Source: Lottia gigantea (lineage: Eukaryota; Mollusca; Gastropoda; Lottiidae). From it: a DNA stretch of 64,000 bases. This document shows, in pieces, positions 36,906 to 49,248 of the stretch. Positions within the stretch are counted from its first letter, which is position 1, and the number at the start of each line of letters is the position of its first letter. A program made the position numbers and the translations under genes. The stretch is from the NCBI RefSeq assembly GCF_000327385.1, contig NW_008707618.1, positions 66,841-130,840 on the forward strand, given 5' to 3'. The notes under the pieces were generated by a model, which saw only the letters and a list, made by a program, of their open reading frames with translations, made no database searches and was not told where the DNA came from.

Positions 36906-39900
36906 GTCGTTTTTTTTTTATCAATAATGGTATGATCATATTGATATAAACTTTTCAATACTTATTATTAGTTTTGTTATTAAGTTATTCTTTTATAACT
37001 CGATACCAAGCCAAAACTACATTTTTAAGTTTTCTAGTCACATTCATTGCTTTCCGAGGAAATGGAGCCCTCCTTCGGCTAATCGTGTCATATTCCATAA
37101 ATTGGGGACAACCAGACGTGGAATTTCAGATATGATTCTATTCTGACGACTACATCGAATAGTCACGAATCTCTAGGTTTACATTGTATATTCTAGGCAC
37201 CTCTTTGGAATCGCTTTAACTCTTCCTTCAGACAGATATCAATATTTCTAAATATAAACTGTAAAATAACTAACACCTTTGAGACATATATAGTAATCCG
37301 CTGCAGCTCATCAAGCAGTAGCTGGTTGATGCCAAGTTAACGTCCGCTTTCAGTAGATGCTGATATCGCAGATAAGCTCTTCGTTAGCACGGATGTATCG
37401 AATCAGAGTGAGAACGTTTGTGAACTCCGGTTAATGAAAAGCACACATTAATTGTGTTCGAAAGTTACGTATTGTCTTATTCATAAATAAATAAATACAA
37501 TAGATATAACAATAAATACATAACATAACATAACATAACATAACATAACATAACATAACATAACATAACATAACAAACTTGATTACCAAATGATCTCTTC
37601 AATTTATTCCAAATTGGATGATCATCATAAATAAGGATAATTAGCACTCTGATTTGCACAAATATCATACAACTCTATCATTCCGTTAAAACTAAGCGAT
37701 ATACGAGTTTTAAAAGGCAACGGTGAAGCAAAAGTTGAATGAGTCGGCCATTTTTAGTTAGAAATGCCGTCATGTTGTAAGGGGAGATAACATATTATGT
37801 TAAATTATGGTCTGATGGTATGTTAGTTACAAATTCTCTCGCGGGAGCTGCGTATTTTCAGGTTAACTCTTTCTGGAATTGAAGGAACCGCAGGCATTGA
37901 ACGAAAAATTGGCTAGAAGCAGGCTAGAAAACCTCTTTACAATACCTTTAAGATTTAAGAGCGACACATAACATGACTTTAATTTACAAGCGTCAGACCG
38001 ATCGAGTTAGGTATGACAATCAAACAATTCAAGCAAGTCATCAAAACTGTTGAAATTAAAATAAATCTTATTAACCCAATTCACCATTGTCATTTGACAT
38101 TTAAAATTCTAAATATTGCGACATTAAAAATAAAACTGTCATTTTAAAACTTGTTGCCTTGACAATTTCATTTGAAGAAGCCATAAAACAAGAAGTGCCA
38201 TCACCATTTTCTAAACTGACAAGTAAAAAGTGGTCAAGAGCTCAATAGCTCTGAATTTTTAATATGCGAGAAACTGCTTTTTATGTCTTTTCTACAAAAA
38301 TTATAAGAAGCCATGTTGTTCAATCGATAAGTAGGTTGTCATAAAAACATTAGGGCTCAATTGTTGGCAGTGGGTTCGGAGGAGTAATTCGTCATATAAA
38401 ATCTTAACAAAAATCTTAATGTGAATTGTTGAAAGATTTCAATGTTACCGATTATTCCTGTATTGAAAATCCATTTTTCAGTAATATCAGCTGAAGGTTT
38501 TAACTTCCGGTTTGTAAGTTGGTAATGAAACCGTTTCTCCAATAAAATGATATGGTAAGGAACATTCACGGCCATGGATTCTCTATGTTTGTAGAAGATC
38601 TTCAGCCAGCGGCAAAAGGGACAGTTATTTCTCCTAAATCCAAACGTCTTCTTAATATTCGATCTGACGTGGCCAAATAAGATCGGATCCAATTCCAAAC
38701 TAGAGCTTACCCTCCTAAAACAAAAAGCTCATTTTATAACATGGGAGGTTCATTTACAACATTCTTAAAGATTTTTAGTAGTCTATTTCTATTTCATTTT
38801 GAATGTGTCTATTTAACAAATTTATTGTAATAAACGTCACACTGTAATATATAATAACAGATAAGACTGTTGATTTTTATTCGTAACATGTTTCAAGTGG
38901 AAAATAAAGATAATTTCATTATAGAACTCTCACGCATAAAATTGTCCATGGATCATGGATGACGTCTACAGATCTTTGTTTAAATCTGATGAATTAACAG
39001 ACCCAGTATCAAGACTGTTCACAGCCCACCGTCGAAATTTGAGCCAAATCCATGTATGTCCGGGTTATCCGCGTTGGAAAATCAACAAGACACTGAGACA
39101 CTGCCATAATAAAGTCATCAGTAGGAACAGGAACTTATTTCTAGTTCTTCTGAAGGCTATTTACATTTATATTCAAGACTCAAATCAACTTGCGAAAATG
39201 TCCCTTTAAAACTCGGACATTGCGGTTTGCAATACAGGGCCCAAAGTTTGATAATTATTTAGAAAGAACGAAATAGTGAGAAGTATTAGAATTTTTTGTC
39301 ATTTCCCTTGCGCATTTTGCGACTCCCAAAAAAATCAAATCTAATTCCTGATGATAATCTTTCCCAAACAAAATCTTAGAGAATCTGATCAATCTCTATT
39401 CTCTTCTATTCTATTCTATTCTATACTGTTTTGTTGAAATACCAGAATATAATATAATATACCGCACTGGATTTTATTGAAAGATTCCTGAATTTCTTTT
39501 GGATTTCAACGAACAACAAATATGACTGTAAGCTAGGTTCATGGTTGTTGCTTTTGATATTGAGATGTTTGACAAGAGATTGTGTATGATATGTACATGG
39601 TCGCATTCATCAATGTATAAACCACACCACCTAATGAATAAATAGATGAAAATTTAATTCACATCATCTTTTTACAAGGAGGTGAATTTTAATTTATTAA
39701 AAATTTACTTTTTCATAAGAATGGGTTTGCTCGTACTCAGTTTCGAGCAAGTGTTCAAATTTACAAAACAAACTGTAGGCCTACGTAGAATCGTATCGAT
39801 TGGCCGATTTGAAAATCACGAGATATTGAAATTATTTATTGCAATCGACTATAATCCAATAATAGTCTTTGTAGATGAAGTATCCTTAATTAAATATAAT

Positions 39901-42900
39901 GTTCACCACGTTTTAAGTAATAATACTGACGGTCGACTTGGTGGAACTGGTGATACATTGCACTATTTAATGTCTAGTGGAGCAGTAAGAAAAGAAAATA
40001 AAGTCAATTAATCTGACGATTTTGCTAAATGTAATCAAAGAGGTAGAGCATTTAAATTACAACATATATACATCACTATATAACTTTTGTAATCATCACG
40101 TACATCAAATCGTAATCTATTTCCCATGCTTTTTCGTACTAATTTTGATGATATTGATTTTGATATAACATTCATCATCACATAACATTAAATATCATTC
40201 TTATAATATTGATTTATTTTTTACAGTTCAAACGATCAAGGTTAAAAGGGGAGTTTTAAAATCATCCCGACTATTTATACGACGATCATTCAAATGTCTG
40301 AAAATAAAAGAATAAATAGTGCAATGTCAACTGATTCACCTTATTATGTGGATTAATATGATTAATATTTTGGGTACAAACACAATCGTCAGTACGGTTA
40401 AATCTACAAGTTATGCTGATCAAACTTGCTGTGCATACTAGTACATTGAGAGAACTGTCATGTCTTGTCTACTAGTGGTGCGGATACGAAATCTGTAGTC
40501 TCAGTTATCAGGGGTATGGATAAAGGGAACGTTTCCGGTATAAACACAATCGTCAAGAAGGAAGTAACTGTTGGAGGTGTGAAGCCAGTAGACCTGATGA
40601 GAGAAATATAATTGTTAAAATAAGATTAAAATAAACTCTATTGGCTTTATCATTATGTTTTTTTTTGCGTTGAGGGGCGAGGGATTGCAACCTTTTAAGC
40701 ATTTGAAACTACTATAGTTCGATTCTAATTGCATTTAAATGGATGGTATCTATAGAGTATATTGTGTTAAACGTCAGTTATATGTATACCATTGCAACAC
40801 AGCAGAGATGTAAAGCGGCTGGATAACAGTTTCGATATGCTGATATCGCAAACTAGGTAGTTGTTGGTAGTTGTAGTAGTTGGTAGTTTGATTGGTTCAA
40901 ATTGGATGATTCTGTGTTGTTGGTTTAGTTGTTTATAATTCGTTAGATCTGGTCGGGTCGAATGACATGACGGTGAAACTCGGCGTTGGATGGTGTGGCG
41001 TGAGTTACTTGATCTCCTTCATTCTTCCAAACTCGTTCTGATCATGGTATTTCTTGTTGATTGGTAGTCGAATGATAGTCGTTGGTTTAGTTTTGTTTGG
41101 TTAGATTATCTGTTATCTGTAAAAAAACTAGAAGACCTGAAAAAAGAGAAATCTGTTCAAGACAGATTTGGTAATAAATTGGTAGACGAGTTCCATAATC
41201 GTATACCAGTGTTCCGTGGGTGGAGCCAAAACATTCTGTATGGTGAGTGGTATGCCGTTGGTTTCCAGGTACTCTTTTAGTAGCTTACGAGCTGGTTTCA
41301 GCATTGAATGAGGACATGCAACCGTGTGGCGACCTGGTCGAATCTACATTTAATGGTGTTGAACTGATGGTCTCGTAGTATGTTGTTGGTCCGAGATCTG
41401 GATTGCAGTTTACACCAGTTGGCTACAAATAAATGGTTTGGTTTGGTATCTTCGGATCATTCTGTCTGGTATCTAGCGGTGTTGAGGTTCCGAAGCATGT
41501 CAGTCCATTTCCCAGAAGATACGATACTGCAGAATTCCAAAGAGGAGTATTCTACAGGTTCGATATCCTCCAGACTCTTTCCTTTACACAACGATCTGCT
41601 TGATCATTGCCAGGGGTGGGACCCATACTACTTCGATCTTGTGGTTGTTGTCGGTTTGGTAGTTGTGGATGCACGACACCACCAGCAAACTTGTACAAAT
41701 ACTTATGGCCCAAATGCTACCTAATCACTTGATTGGACAGGTGCGGTAGAGTGGTGATTATAGGATAAAAAAACCCCTAAAATTCTACAGACTTGAAAAG
41801 TATGAATTCGTATCTACATCATGCAAATCGTGAAACTAAGCAGAATGTTAACTGTAGGCGACTAAATTAGCAGCCATCTGGACAAATGGCTCCCATCTTG
41901 AAGACAAATGGTCGCCATCTTGGATTTTCAAGTAACACTTAGTGTGCCAAGGTGATGTTTGTTTAGATCATTGCTTGCACGATTTTTCTTTTATCTGCCC
42001 CAGTATTCTTGAATTTTCGTGAATCGTCTCTGACACTATATTAAGGCTACATATTCCAATCTTTTAATTCTTATTAAGGAGGCGTGGTTTATAATGATCG
42101 AACAGTCAGTTAGCATAAAATTCAATCCAATATCCTTAAACAAAACGTCGATCACACAAAATCCTTAACAGAGACAAAACTGCGTGTTTTTTGTGAATAT
42201 TATATTTGCCATATTCTAATAAATCATTCTCGGAAGAGAAAAGATATTACTATCACCATCAAATCATCAAAGATTACACAATAAAATTGTTTATGGAGAC
42301 GTGTTGAATGTAAATTGTCACTTTGAATTTGACTGAAATTAAAGTGCTGTTATGACACCTACAAACCAACTTTTGCAGATATTCTTTCTTGGTAATTCGA
42401 CGGAACAGGGATGAAAAGGGACTAGTCAAATGATCCACCGTAAAATTCAGCTAGCCCTCTTGGGAAACTATCAAGGGTAGCTAAATTGATGGTTGTTGCC
42501 ATTGTATCAGATTTTAATTTTAAGTGGACTTCTCTTTCGAAAACAGATTGAAAAAATAAAATAAACGCGGAATGCCGAATTGACATACACTGCTTTCCCG
42601 GATAACAAAACCAAACACTGAATCTTCTGCAATGAAATGTAAATAATATTGGTGACGTCTGCGCAGGTAAATGTTGATAACGTAAGTAAAATAATATAGA
42701 CAACGGTATCACTTTGAAAAAAAAAACTTCCATTCAATCAAAAACACATTCAGTTAGATTTGAACAATTGAAATATATCATGAATACAGGATCTTTGTTT
42801 AGGTCTTCTTTCGCTCACAATACAAATAAAAACAGACAAACATATGAAGACTAGGTAAAGAAGATTGACTTCCGACTCCACGAGAGACAGTATCCAGCAT

Positions 42901-43558
42901 CTAAATAATATAGCATGTTTCGTCTGTTATATTATTGACAGTTTCTATCGCTTTGTCACATTTTGTCACATTGCAATTAAAAATGAGTCAACCACGACTA
43001 CGAAGATTTTTTATATAATATGAGACAGAGGCGGTGTCCCAAATATGCCATCTAATAATTGTCTTAACGTTATTAGGGCCATAAGACTTTTACATGGAAA
43101 CATCTTTTATTTCCCTTTAATATGCCACTTTTTCTATAGCCCGTCATGCTTTATACTAGTTTGTGGTATCATCTGAACAACGAGACGCTGGCATAGAGGC
43201 ATGTCTATCAAACCGAATAAAATACTTGATGGCATGTAAGATAATGATATAGCTTTTGTAAACAGCATATCTAATGTATATACATTTTAATGTAGATAAA
43301 TCAATTGGGTTTTCTGTTCAGAAATAGACACTGTCGGTAATTTGTGGATTATCATTAATTGTGGATTTATCAATAGTTCGGATTATTACGTTTTGTGTAA
43401 AATAATCTCTTTCTTTGTAATTCATTTTATTACAGTTTGATTAATTGCAAATTGTGTCAAGGAAGTGTTGACTGTGAAGTCACGAAAGGAATGTTATGAG
43501 TTTTATGCACCTTCTGAAGATGTGAAGTGGTTACTGGGGACTGAGGCTTAAAAACAAA
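36906..43558. other. intergenic; possible exons and a decayed gene
   Basis: Contains a pure (CATAA)n microsatellite at 37519-37575 (about 11 units) and a short (CTATT)n at about 39405-39425. A good acceptor at 40226 opens a short terminal exon (40227-40315), and a short protein-like frame lies at 40446-40612. The minus strand of 40850-41780 has Q/P/Y-rich, stop-interrupted frames resembling the neighbouring Gln/Asn-rich protein. These are treated as findings. Other ORFs here (for example 38357-38698 minus, 39682-40011 plus) have no support beyond length. Confidence 0.35.
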
Positions 43559-46500
43559 ATGTGTATAAGAACAGTAATACTGTTTACTGTTGCGCTCGTC
43601 ATATCTACCAAATGTGTAACAGGTATGCTTTTGATTGCAGGGACGGAAAAAAATATATCTTTAATTATACAAATCTTTCATTTGACGGTCGCTACTTCCG
43701 GTACAGCTTCTTATTGGAATAGTGTACTCACAGAGTCACCGACTGACAAACTTTAATCTGAATCTCTTCTTCAAGCTTCTAATTCACCTTAGGACGCGGA
43801 TGACTTTTTCCGATGTTAAAACTTGTAAGTAAGTGTTCCCTGAACAAGGACATCGAAATAAATAGGGTTTTGGTAATGATAGCTTAGGCACAATCTGATT
43901 CAACTTTTTACCTCTACAATGCTTAGACCGAAACATCTGCGTCTATTCTACAGAATAGATTTAAACACATTTTAAATTTTCGGAGTAGATGCCATGAGTG
44001 TCTTTTTAAGACAAAGCGATGACATAGCATTAAGAATAATAACGAACGTATCTTCAATCTTGTAGCAAATGTGTCTTAATATTCTTTTTTAGGCTTCTTG
44101 ACTGATCCGGAGGAATTTTTGAAGCTTGACCTGGCCATGAGATTGTTGTCTGGTAAACCGTTAGTGGACTCTTTTAGAGACTTGTTTCCTCATCCATTTT
44201 TCTCTGATCCGGTTACGACTCGTAGAGATTCCAAAGATCCAGAGCCAACGACTCAAGCACCACCAACCACAACGATTTCACTCCTGTCATTACCCCACAT
44301 ATCAGAAAATACTCAATTTTCATATCAACAATATTCCGCAGCACTCAACTACTCCACATCGGTATCTGAACCAGCGAAAGTCGCCTTCTCAACTGATCAT
44401 TTACAAAACAATGATCCCGGAAACCAACAATTTAGTAGTCAATCGAACCAGCAATTCAATAGTCAACCGATCAAGAAATTCAATAGCCAGCCAAACCAAC
44501 AATTCAATAGTCAATCGAACCAACAATTCAATAGTCAATCGAACCAACAATTAAATAGTCAATCGAACCAACAATTCAATAGTCAATCGAACCAAATATT
44601 TAATAATCAACAGAACCAGCAATTCAATGAACAATCTAACCAACGATTCGGTGACCAATCGAACCAACAATTTAGTGATCAATCGAACCAACAATTCAAT
44701 ATTCAGTGGAACCAAAAATTCAATAGTCAATCGAACCAAAAATTCAATAGTCAATCGAACCAACAATTTGGTGACCAATCGAACCAACAAGTCCATATTC
44801 AGTCGAACCAACAATTCAATGGTCATTCGAACCAACAATTCAGTGATCAATCGAACCAACAATTCAGTGACCAATCGAACCAACAATTTGGTGACCAATC
44901 GAACCAACAAGTCCATATTCAGTCGAACCAACAATTCAATGGTCATTCGAACCAACAATTCAGTGATCAATCGAACCAACAATTCAGTGACCAATCGAAC
45001 CAACAATTCAATATTCAGTTGAACCAACAATTCAAAAGTCAATCGAACAAACAATTCAATATTCAGTCGAACCAACAATTCAAAAGTCAATCAAACAAAC
45101 AATTAAGTGACCAAACGAACCAACAATTCAATAGTCTATTGAACCATCAATTCGGTGACCAATCGAACCAACAAATCATTAGTCAATCGAACCAACAATT
45201 CAATGGTCAATCGAACCAAAAATCCAATGGTCAATTGAACCAACAATTCAATGACCAATCGAACCAACAATTCAATATTCAGTCGAACCAAAAATCCAAA
45301 AGTCAATCGAACCAACAATTCAATGACCAATCGAACCAACAATTCAATATTCAGTCGAACCAACAATTGAATAGTCAACCGAATCAACAATTCAATGGTC
45401 AATTGAGCCAACAATTCAAGGGTCAATTGAACCAACAATTCAATGGTCAATTGAACCAACAATTCAGTGACCGATCGAAACAACGACTCAGTGACCAATC
45501 GAACAAACAATTCAGTGAACAATCGAAACAATTCAAAAGTCAAACGAACCAACAATTCAGTGGTCAATCGAACCAACAATCCAATGGTCAGTCAAACCAA
45601 CAATTCGATGACAAATCGAACCAACAATTCAATGGTCAATCGAACCAACAATTCAATAGTCAATCGAACCAACAATTCAATGGTCAGTCAAACCAACAAT
45701 TCGATGACCTATCGAACCAACAATTCAATAGTCAATCGAACCAACAATTCAATGGTCAATCGAACCAACAATTCAATGGTCAGTCAAACCAACAATTCGA
45801 TGACCAATCGAACCAACAATTCAATAGTCAATCGAACCAACAATTCAATGGTCAATCGAACCAAAAATTCAATGACCAATCGAACCAACAATTCAATATT
45901 CAGTCGAACCAAAAATCCAAAAGTCAATCGAACCAACAATTCAGTGACCAATCGAACCAAAAATTCAGTGATCAATCGAACCAACAATTCAGTGATCAAT
46001 CGAACCAACAGGTTAATAGTCAATCGAAACAACAATTCAATAGTCAATCGAACCATCAATTCAATAGTCAATCGAACCAACAATTAAATAGTCAATCGAA
46101 CCAACAATTCAATAGTCAATCGAACCAACAATTCAATAGGCAATTGAGCCAACAACCAATTTGGAAACAAAACGAGTGGGTCAATGGACAGACAGCTCAG
46201 CAGTTCACTAATCAAGCAATCCAACGAGTCAATGGGGTACCAATCAAGCAATCTAATGGACAACCAAATGACTTTATAAGTAGACTAAATCATGCAAATG
46301 GGCAACCTTATCAGCTACCCAATACAGAACCAAATCAGCTAAATGGTCAACTGAATCAATTCAATGGACAATCCAAACAACAACCCAACACTCAACTAAA
46401 TCAATTCGATGGACAACAGCTTTATCAACAACCAAATAAACCCAATGAACAACCATCCAGCCAGAGCTTTACGCTTACAAATAATCCATCTGCGGTTCAC

Positions 46501-47583
46501 TTACCCAACACACAATCAGCCATTGATCAATCAGGTTTGACAAAAGCTTTAAAATTCTTGAAAAATTATCGAAAACTGAATCCAAATTCAGGTAAAATTG
46601 TTTCACAACAACCAAAATCTGAACTTCAAGCATTTGGAGCTGTACCGTATCAAAAGCCGCATGAAAACCAACCAGTTATGTACTCAAATCACTATTACCA
46701 AAGACAACAATACCAAACGGATCCCGGCGCATCAACACCTTCTAAACCTTATGGTCAGAGTGCAATGTACAGACAACCAAATTTTTCGAATCAGTACTAC
46801 TCAAATACATATACTTATCCCAGTTCACAAAGCCATACTTTCCATGATCCTGTAATTAGCCCTGGGCCTTATCAGAATGTTATGTATCACCAGTACGAGC
46901 GTCCTTATCAGCCCACGATACAGACTAATTACCAACCAGTCCAACCAATCCCTGATACTGGAATTCTGATCCGGGCAGGCGAAGGTATCCCGATTCCAAG
47001 TTCTTCAAGTGTTCAACCACAGTTTAATTACTCTGATGCACCCACAAATCCCGTTCAATATATTCAGCCAACTCCACAAATCGATACCAGGTCATACTAT
47101 CCTACATCTTCAGCAGATAATGTTCCCATAGTACACCAGATGTCGCGGTATCAAAATGCTCCACAGACGTACACCCAACAAGAATACTCTGTGGCTGCTA
47201 CACCGACAAACCAAAGCCCACAAGCTATGTACTTGCCAGTGAATCAACCACGGTCTATCAATTTTTATCCGACAGTGTCACAACAAAACTTCATTCAGCA
47301 ACCGCATCTACAACTAACTCCACCGCCACCGACTACTGCATCTCCAGCATACCAACCAGAAGTTGAAATAGAAAGCCCAGAGAATCCATCAACCACACCA
47401 ACTCCAATCACTACTACCCAGCTGCCTCTTTTCATACACAATGTTCTGCCCGCTTTGCCAACGGAGATCAGCGCTTTAAAGATGATGCAACCTAACCAAC
47501 CCAAGCCACGGTCGCCAACCAGAGATCAGTTGGCCTATCTAAGTCCTGAATTTCAACACAGTTTACATCTGAGAGGATATTGA
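43559..47583 (+). CDS. secreted Gln/Asn-rich repetitive protein, 1184 aa
   Basis: Two exons: 43559-43622 (signal peptide MCIRTVILFTVALVISTKCV) and 44093-47583; the split Gly codon G|GC joins them in frame. After a short non-repetitive segment (GFLTDPEEFLKLDLAMRLLS, Pro/Thr linker), residues about 131-703 are about 72 tandem octapeptides of the type SNQQFN(S/G/D)Q. Residues about 704-1184 are a Pro/Tyr/Gln-rich tail ending LAYLSPEFQHSLHLRGY. The chain is almost Cys-free after the leader. Such Gln-rich, low-complexity secreted proteins occur in limpet shell matrix and invertebrate silks, adhesives and mucus; the role here is inference. Other frames on both strands are open across the repeat because the unit is 24 bp; they are not separate genes. 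Confidence 0.85.
44422..46140 (+). repeat. 24-bp coding tandem repeat with 120-bp higher-order copies
   Basis: About 72 units around TCGAACCAACAATTCAATAG. Lines of five units are duplicated as larger blocks: 44761-44880 and 44881-45000 are identical over 120 bp, and similar blocks recur at 45600-45860. This points to recent unequal exchange within the array. Confidence 0.95.
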
Positions 47584-47740
47584 ATCCACAGACTTTATGA
47601 GGTAAGAAACACTTTGAGATGTGACTTGAGAAGGACTAAAATAGTGTATGTTAAACAACAAAACCTATCTTTTTATTATACACACCGGGGTTAGTTGATT
47701 ACCGGTGTCGTAAGATTTCCAAATAAATTTCACATTAATA

Positions 47741-48290
47741 TGGGCGTATATATCTGTCTGTCCACAATTGTTGTGGACGCGATAGAGTGCTGGTTTCTTG
47801 GTGGATTTTGACGAAACTTGGTGTGAGTGTTCGCAATCACCTATGGTTGAACCCTATTGAAAATCAGACAAATGTTTAATATGAGTTATTGCCCTTGTTC
47901 TTGGAAACTTGTTCAATTTTTAACTTGTGAAAGGTCTAAAAGGCACAATTCGTTACAGATTTAGGAGAAATGTGTTGAAATTGTTAATTATTTCCCAATG
48001 ATGTACCCTATAGATATATATATATATATATATATATAAAAATCCCTGGAAAGCATTTTATTGACCTTGTTCGTGAAATCACATAGAAAGCATAACCTCA
48101 ACAGATTTTAAAGAAACTTGTTTGAATCACCCGAGCCTTATTGAAAAGCAGAAAATGGAAATATATTTAATATGGGTTATTTCCCTTGTTCTTCAATATG
48201 TGTTCAATCTTTAGCTCGTAAAACTCCAAAAGACAAAATTCTGGACTGATTTAGACGTAACTTGTTGAAAATAAAGAACAAGTCTTTGAA
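47741..48290 (-). mobile_element. Helentron-like element, 3' part, reversed (copy F)
   Basis: On the minus strand it ends with 'caattgtggacagacagata' and ATATACGCCCATATTA, as at the 3' end of copy A. The tandem core is recognisable by 'aagaacaagggcaataactc' and 'ttcaatagggttcaaccat'-type blocks, about three units. The head with GATAGCTTGCC is missing. A (AT)n run lies inside at 48013-48038. It sits just downstream of the Gln/Asn-rich gene. Confidence 0.55.
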
Positions 48291-48465
48291 TAAAGCTTGT
48301 ACAGTATGAAAATGTTATTCTCGAAATAATTCATTATTGATAGCTGTTGTCAACTGCCCGGATGACTTGGCTGCCATTACAATGGTGGGCATATTACGAT
48401 GGACCATCGTTATATTTATAAAGTGTAGCCATGTGCACATGTTATTCACCTTACGTTTTACAGTA

Positions 48466-49248
48466 CAGTGATGTAACCTATTTTCGTGCATATAAAAAAA
48501 ACGGAAATGTTTTTTTATGTCTTATGTCTTAGATGTTTCCTCAGATATTCTACAAAATAATTAAAATTGGTTTGTTTCAATTTTCTTTATGAATCCTTCA
48601 CTTTGACCCATATTTCATCAGCAACCAACTCGGCAACGGCGGCAAAAGGCGTCACCTATTTTCGTGTACAGTGTTTAATCTATAAATAAGTCGAGAAAAA
48701 CACGTATGCATACCCAGTGGTATAATTAACTTCTCTTAATATTTGTCTTAAATATCAATTCATTATAACTAATGGCAATTCCTTCAAAGAAAAACGATTT
48801 TCAAAAAAAAAATAGTGACTGACAAAATAAGACAAATGCTAAAAATCATTGAAACAACATAAGAATATGGACTACATTGTGTTCCATGGAATTTTTCTGC
48901 TGACACGGAATCCGCTTGTTGATCAAGTGACTTCATTCGTTGGACTACATTCTAGCAGACGACACATGGAATTCTGATTAGAGATTGGGATTATAAGGAA
49001 ATTTTGCCGATTAAAAATTGTGACGTTTAGAAATAACTGAAATCCGCCATTTTGTATTTGTCAAAGTATACATTAGTACATTTTACCTTGATTGAAACTA
49101 CTGAATTCATTCTACTAGCTGATATTGTACAGAAAACCCATGTTTATTAAAACAAATGCGAAGGTAGCGCGAGGTCGCACATGTAATTTTTAATCATTTT
49201 CGAAGATGCACGAAAAATAGGTTAGCCCGAAATTAGGTTACTTGACTG
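48466..49248 (-). mobile_element. Tc1/mariner-type MITE, copy 2 (complete)
   Basis: A 783-bp element flanked by TA on both sides (48464-48465 and 49249-49250). Ends CAGTGATGTAACCTATTTTC and GGTTACTTGACTG form imperfect terminal inverted repeats starting CAGT...ACTG. TA target and CAGT ends are typical of the Tc1/mariner superfamily. No transposase frame is present; the interior matches copy 1 at 30276-31075 in opposite orientation. Confidence 0.8.

Noticed and set aside
37519-37575. CRISPR-like regular repeat
   Set aside because: A plain (CATAA)n microsatellite in a eukaryotic genome, without spacers.
38357-38698. 113-codon minus ORF
   Set aside because: Length is plausible by chance in this sequence; no signal peptide, motif or convincing splice partner.
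39682-40011. 109-codon plus ORF
   Set aside because: No domain, no clear start context; the composition looks random.
41380-41724. 114-codon plus ORF
   Set aside because: Antisense to the Q/P-rich decayed frames; no motif and no splice support.
44551-45090. Long minus-strand ORF LVRLTIELLV repeats (also 45136-45579, 45784-46083) and plus frame-2 ORFs
   Set aside because: Shadows of the 24-bp coding repeat of the Gln/Asn-rich gene.
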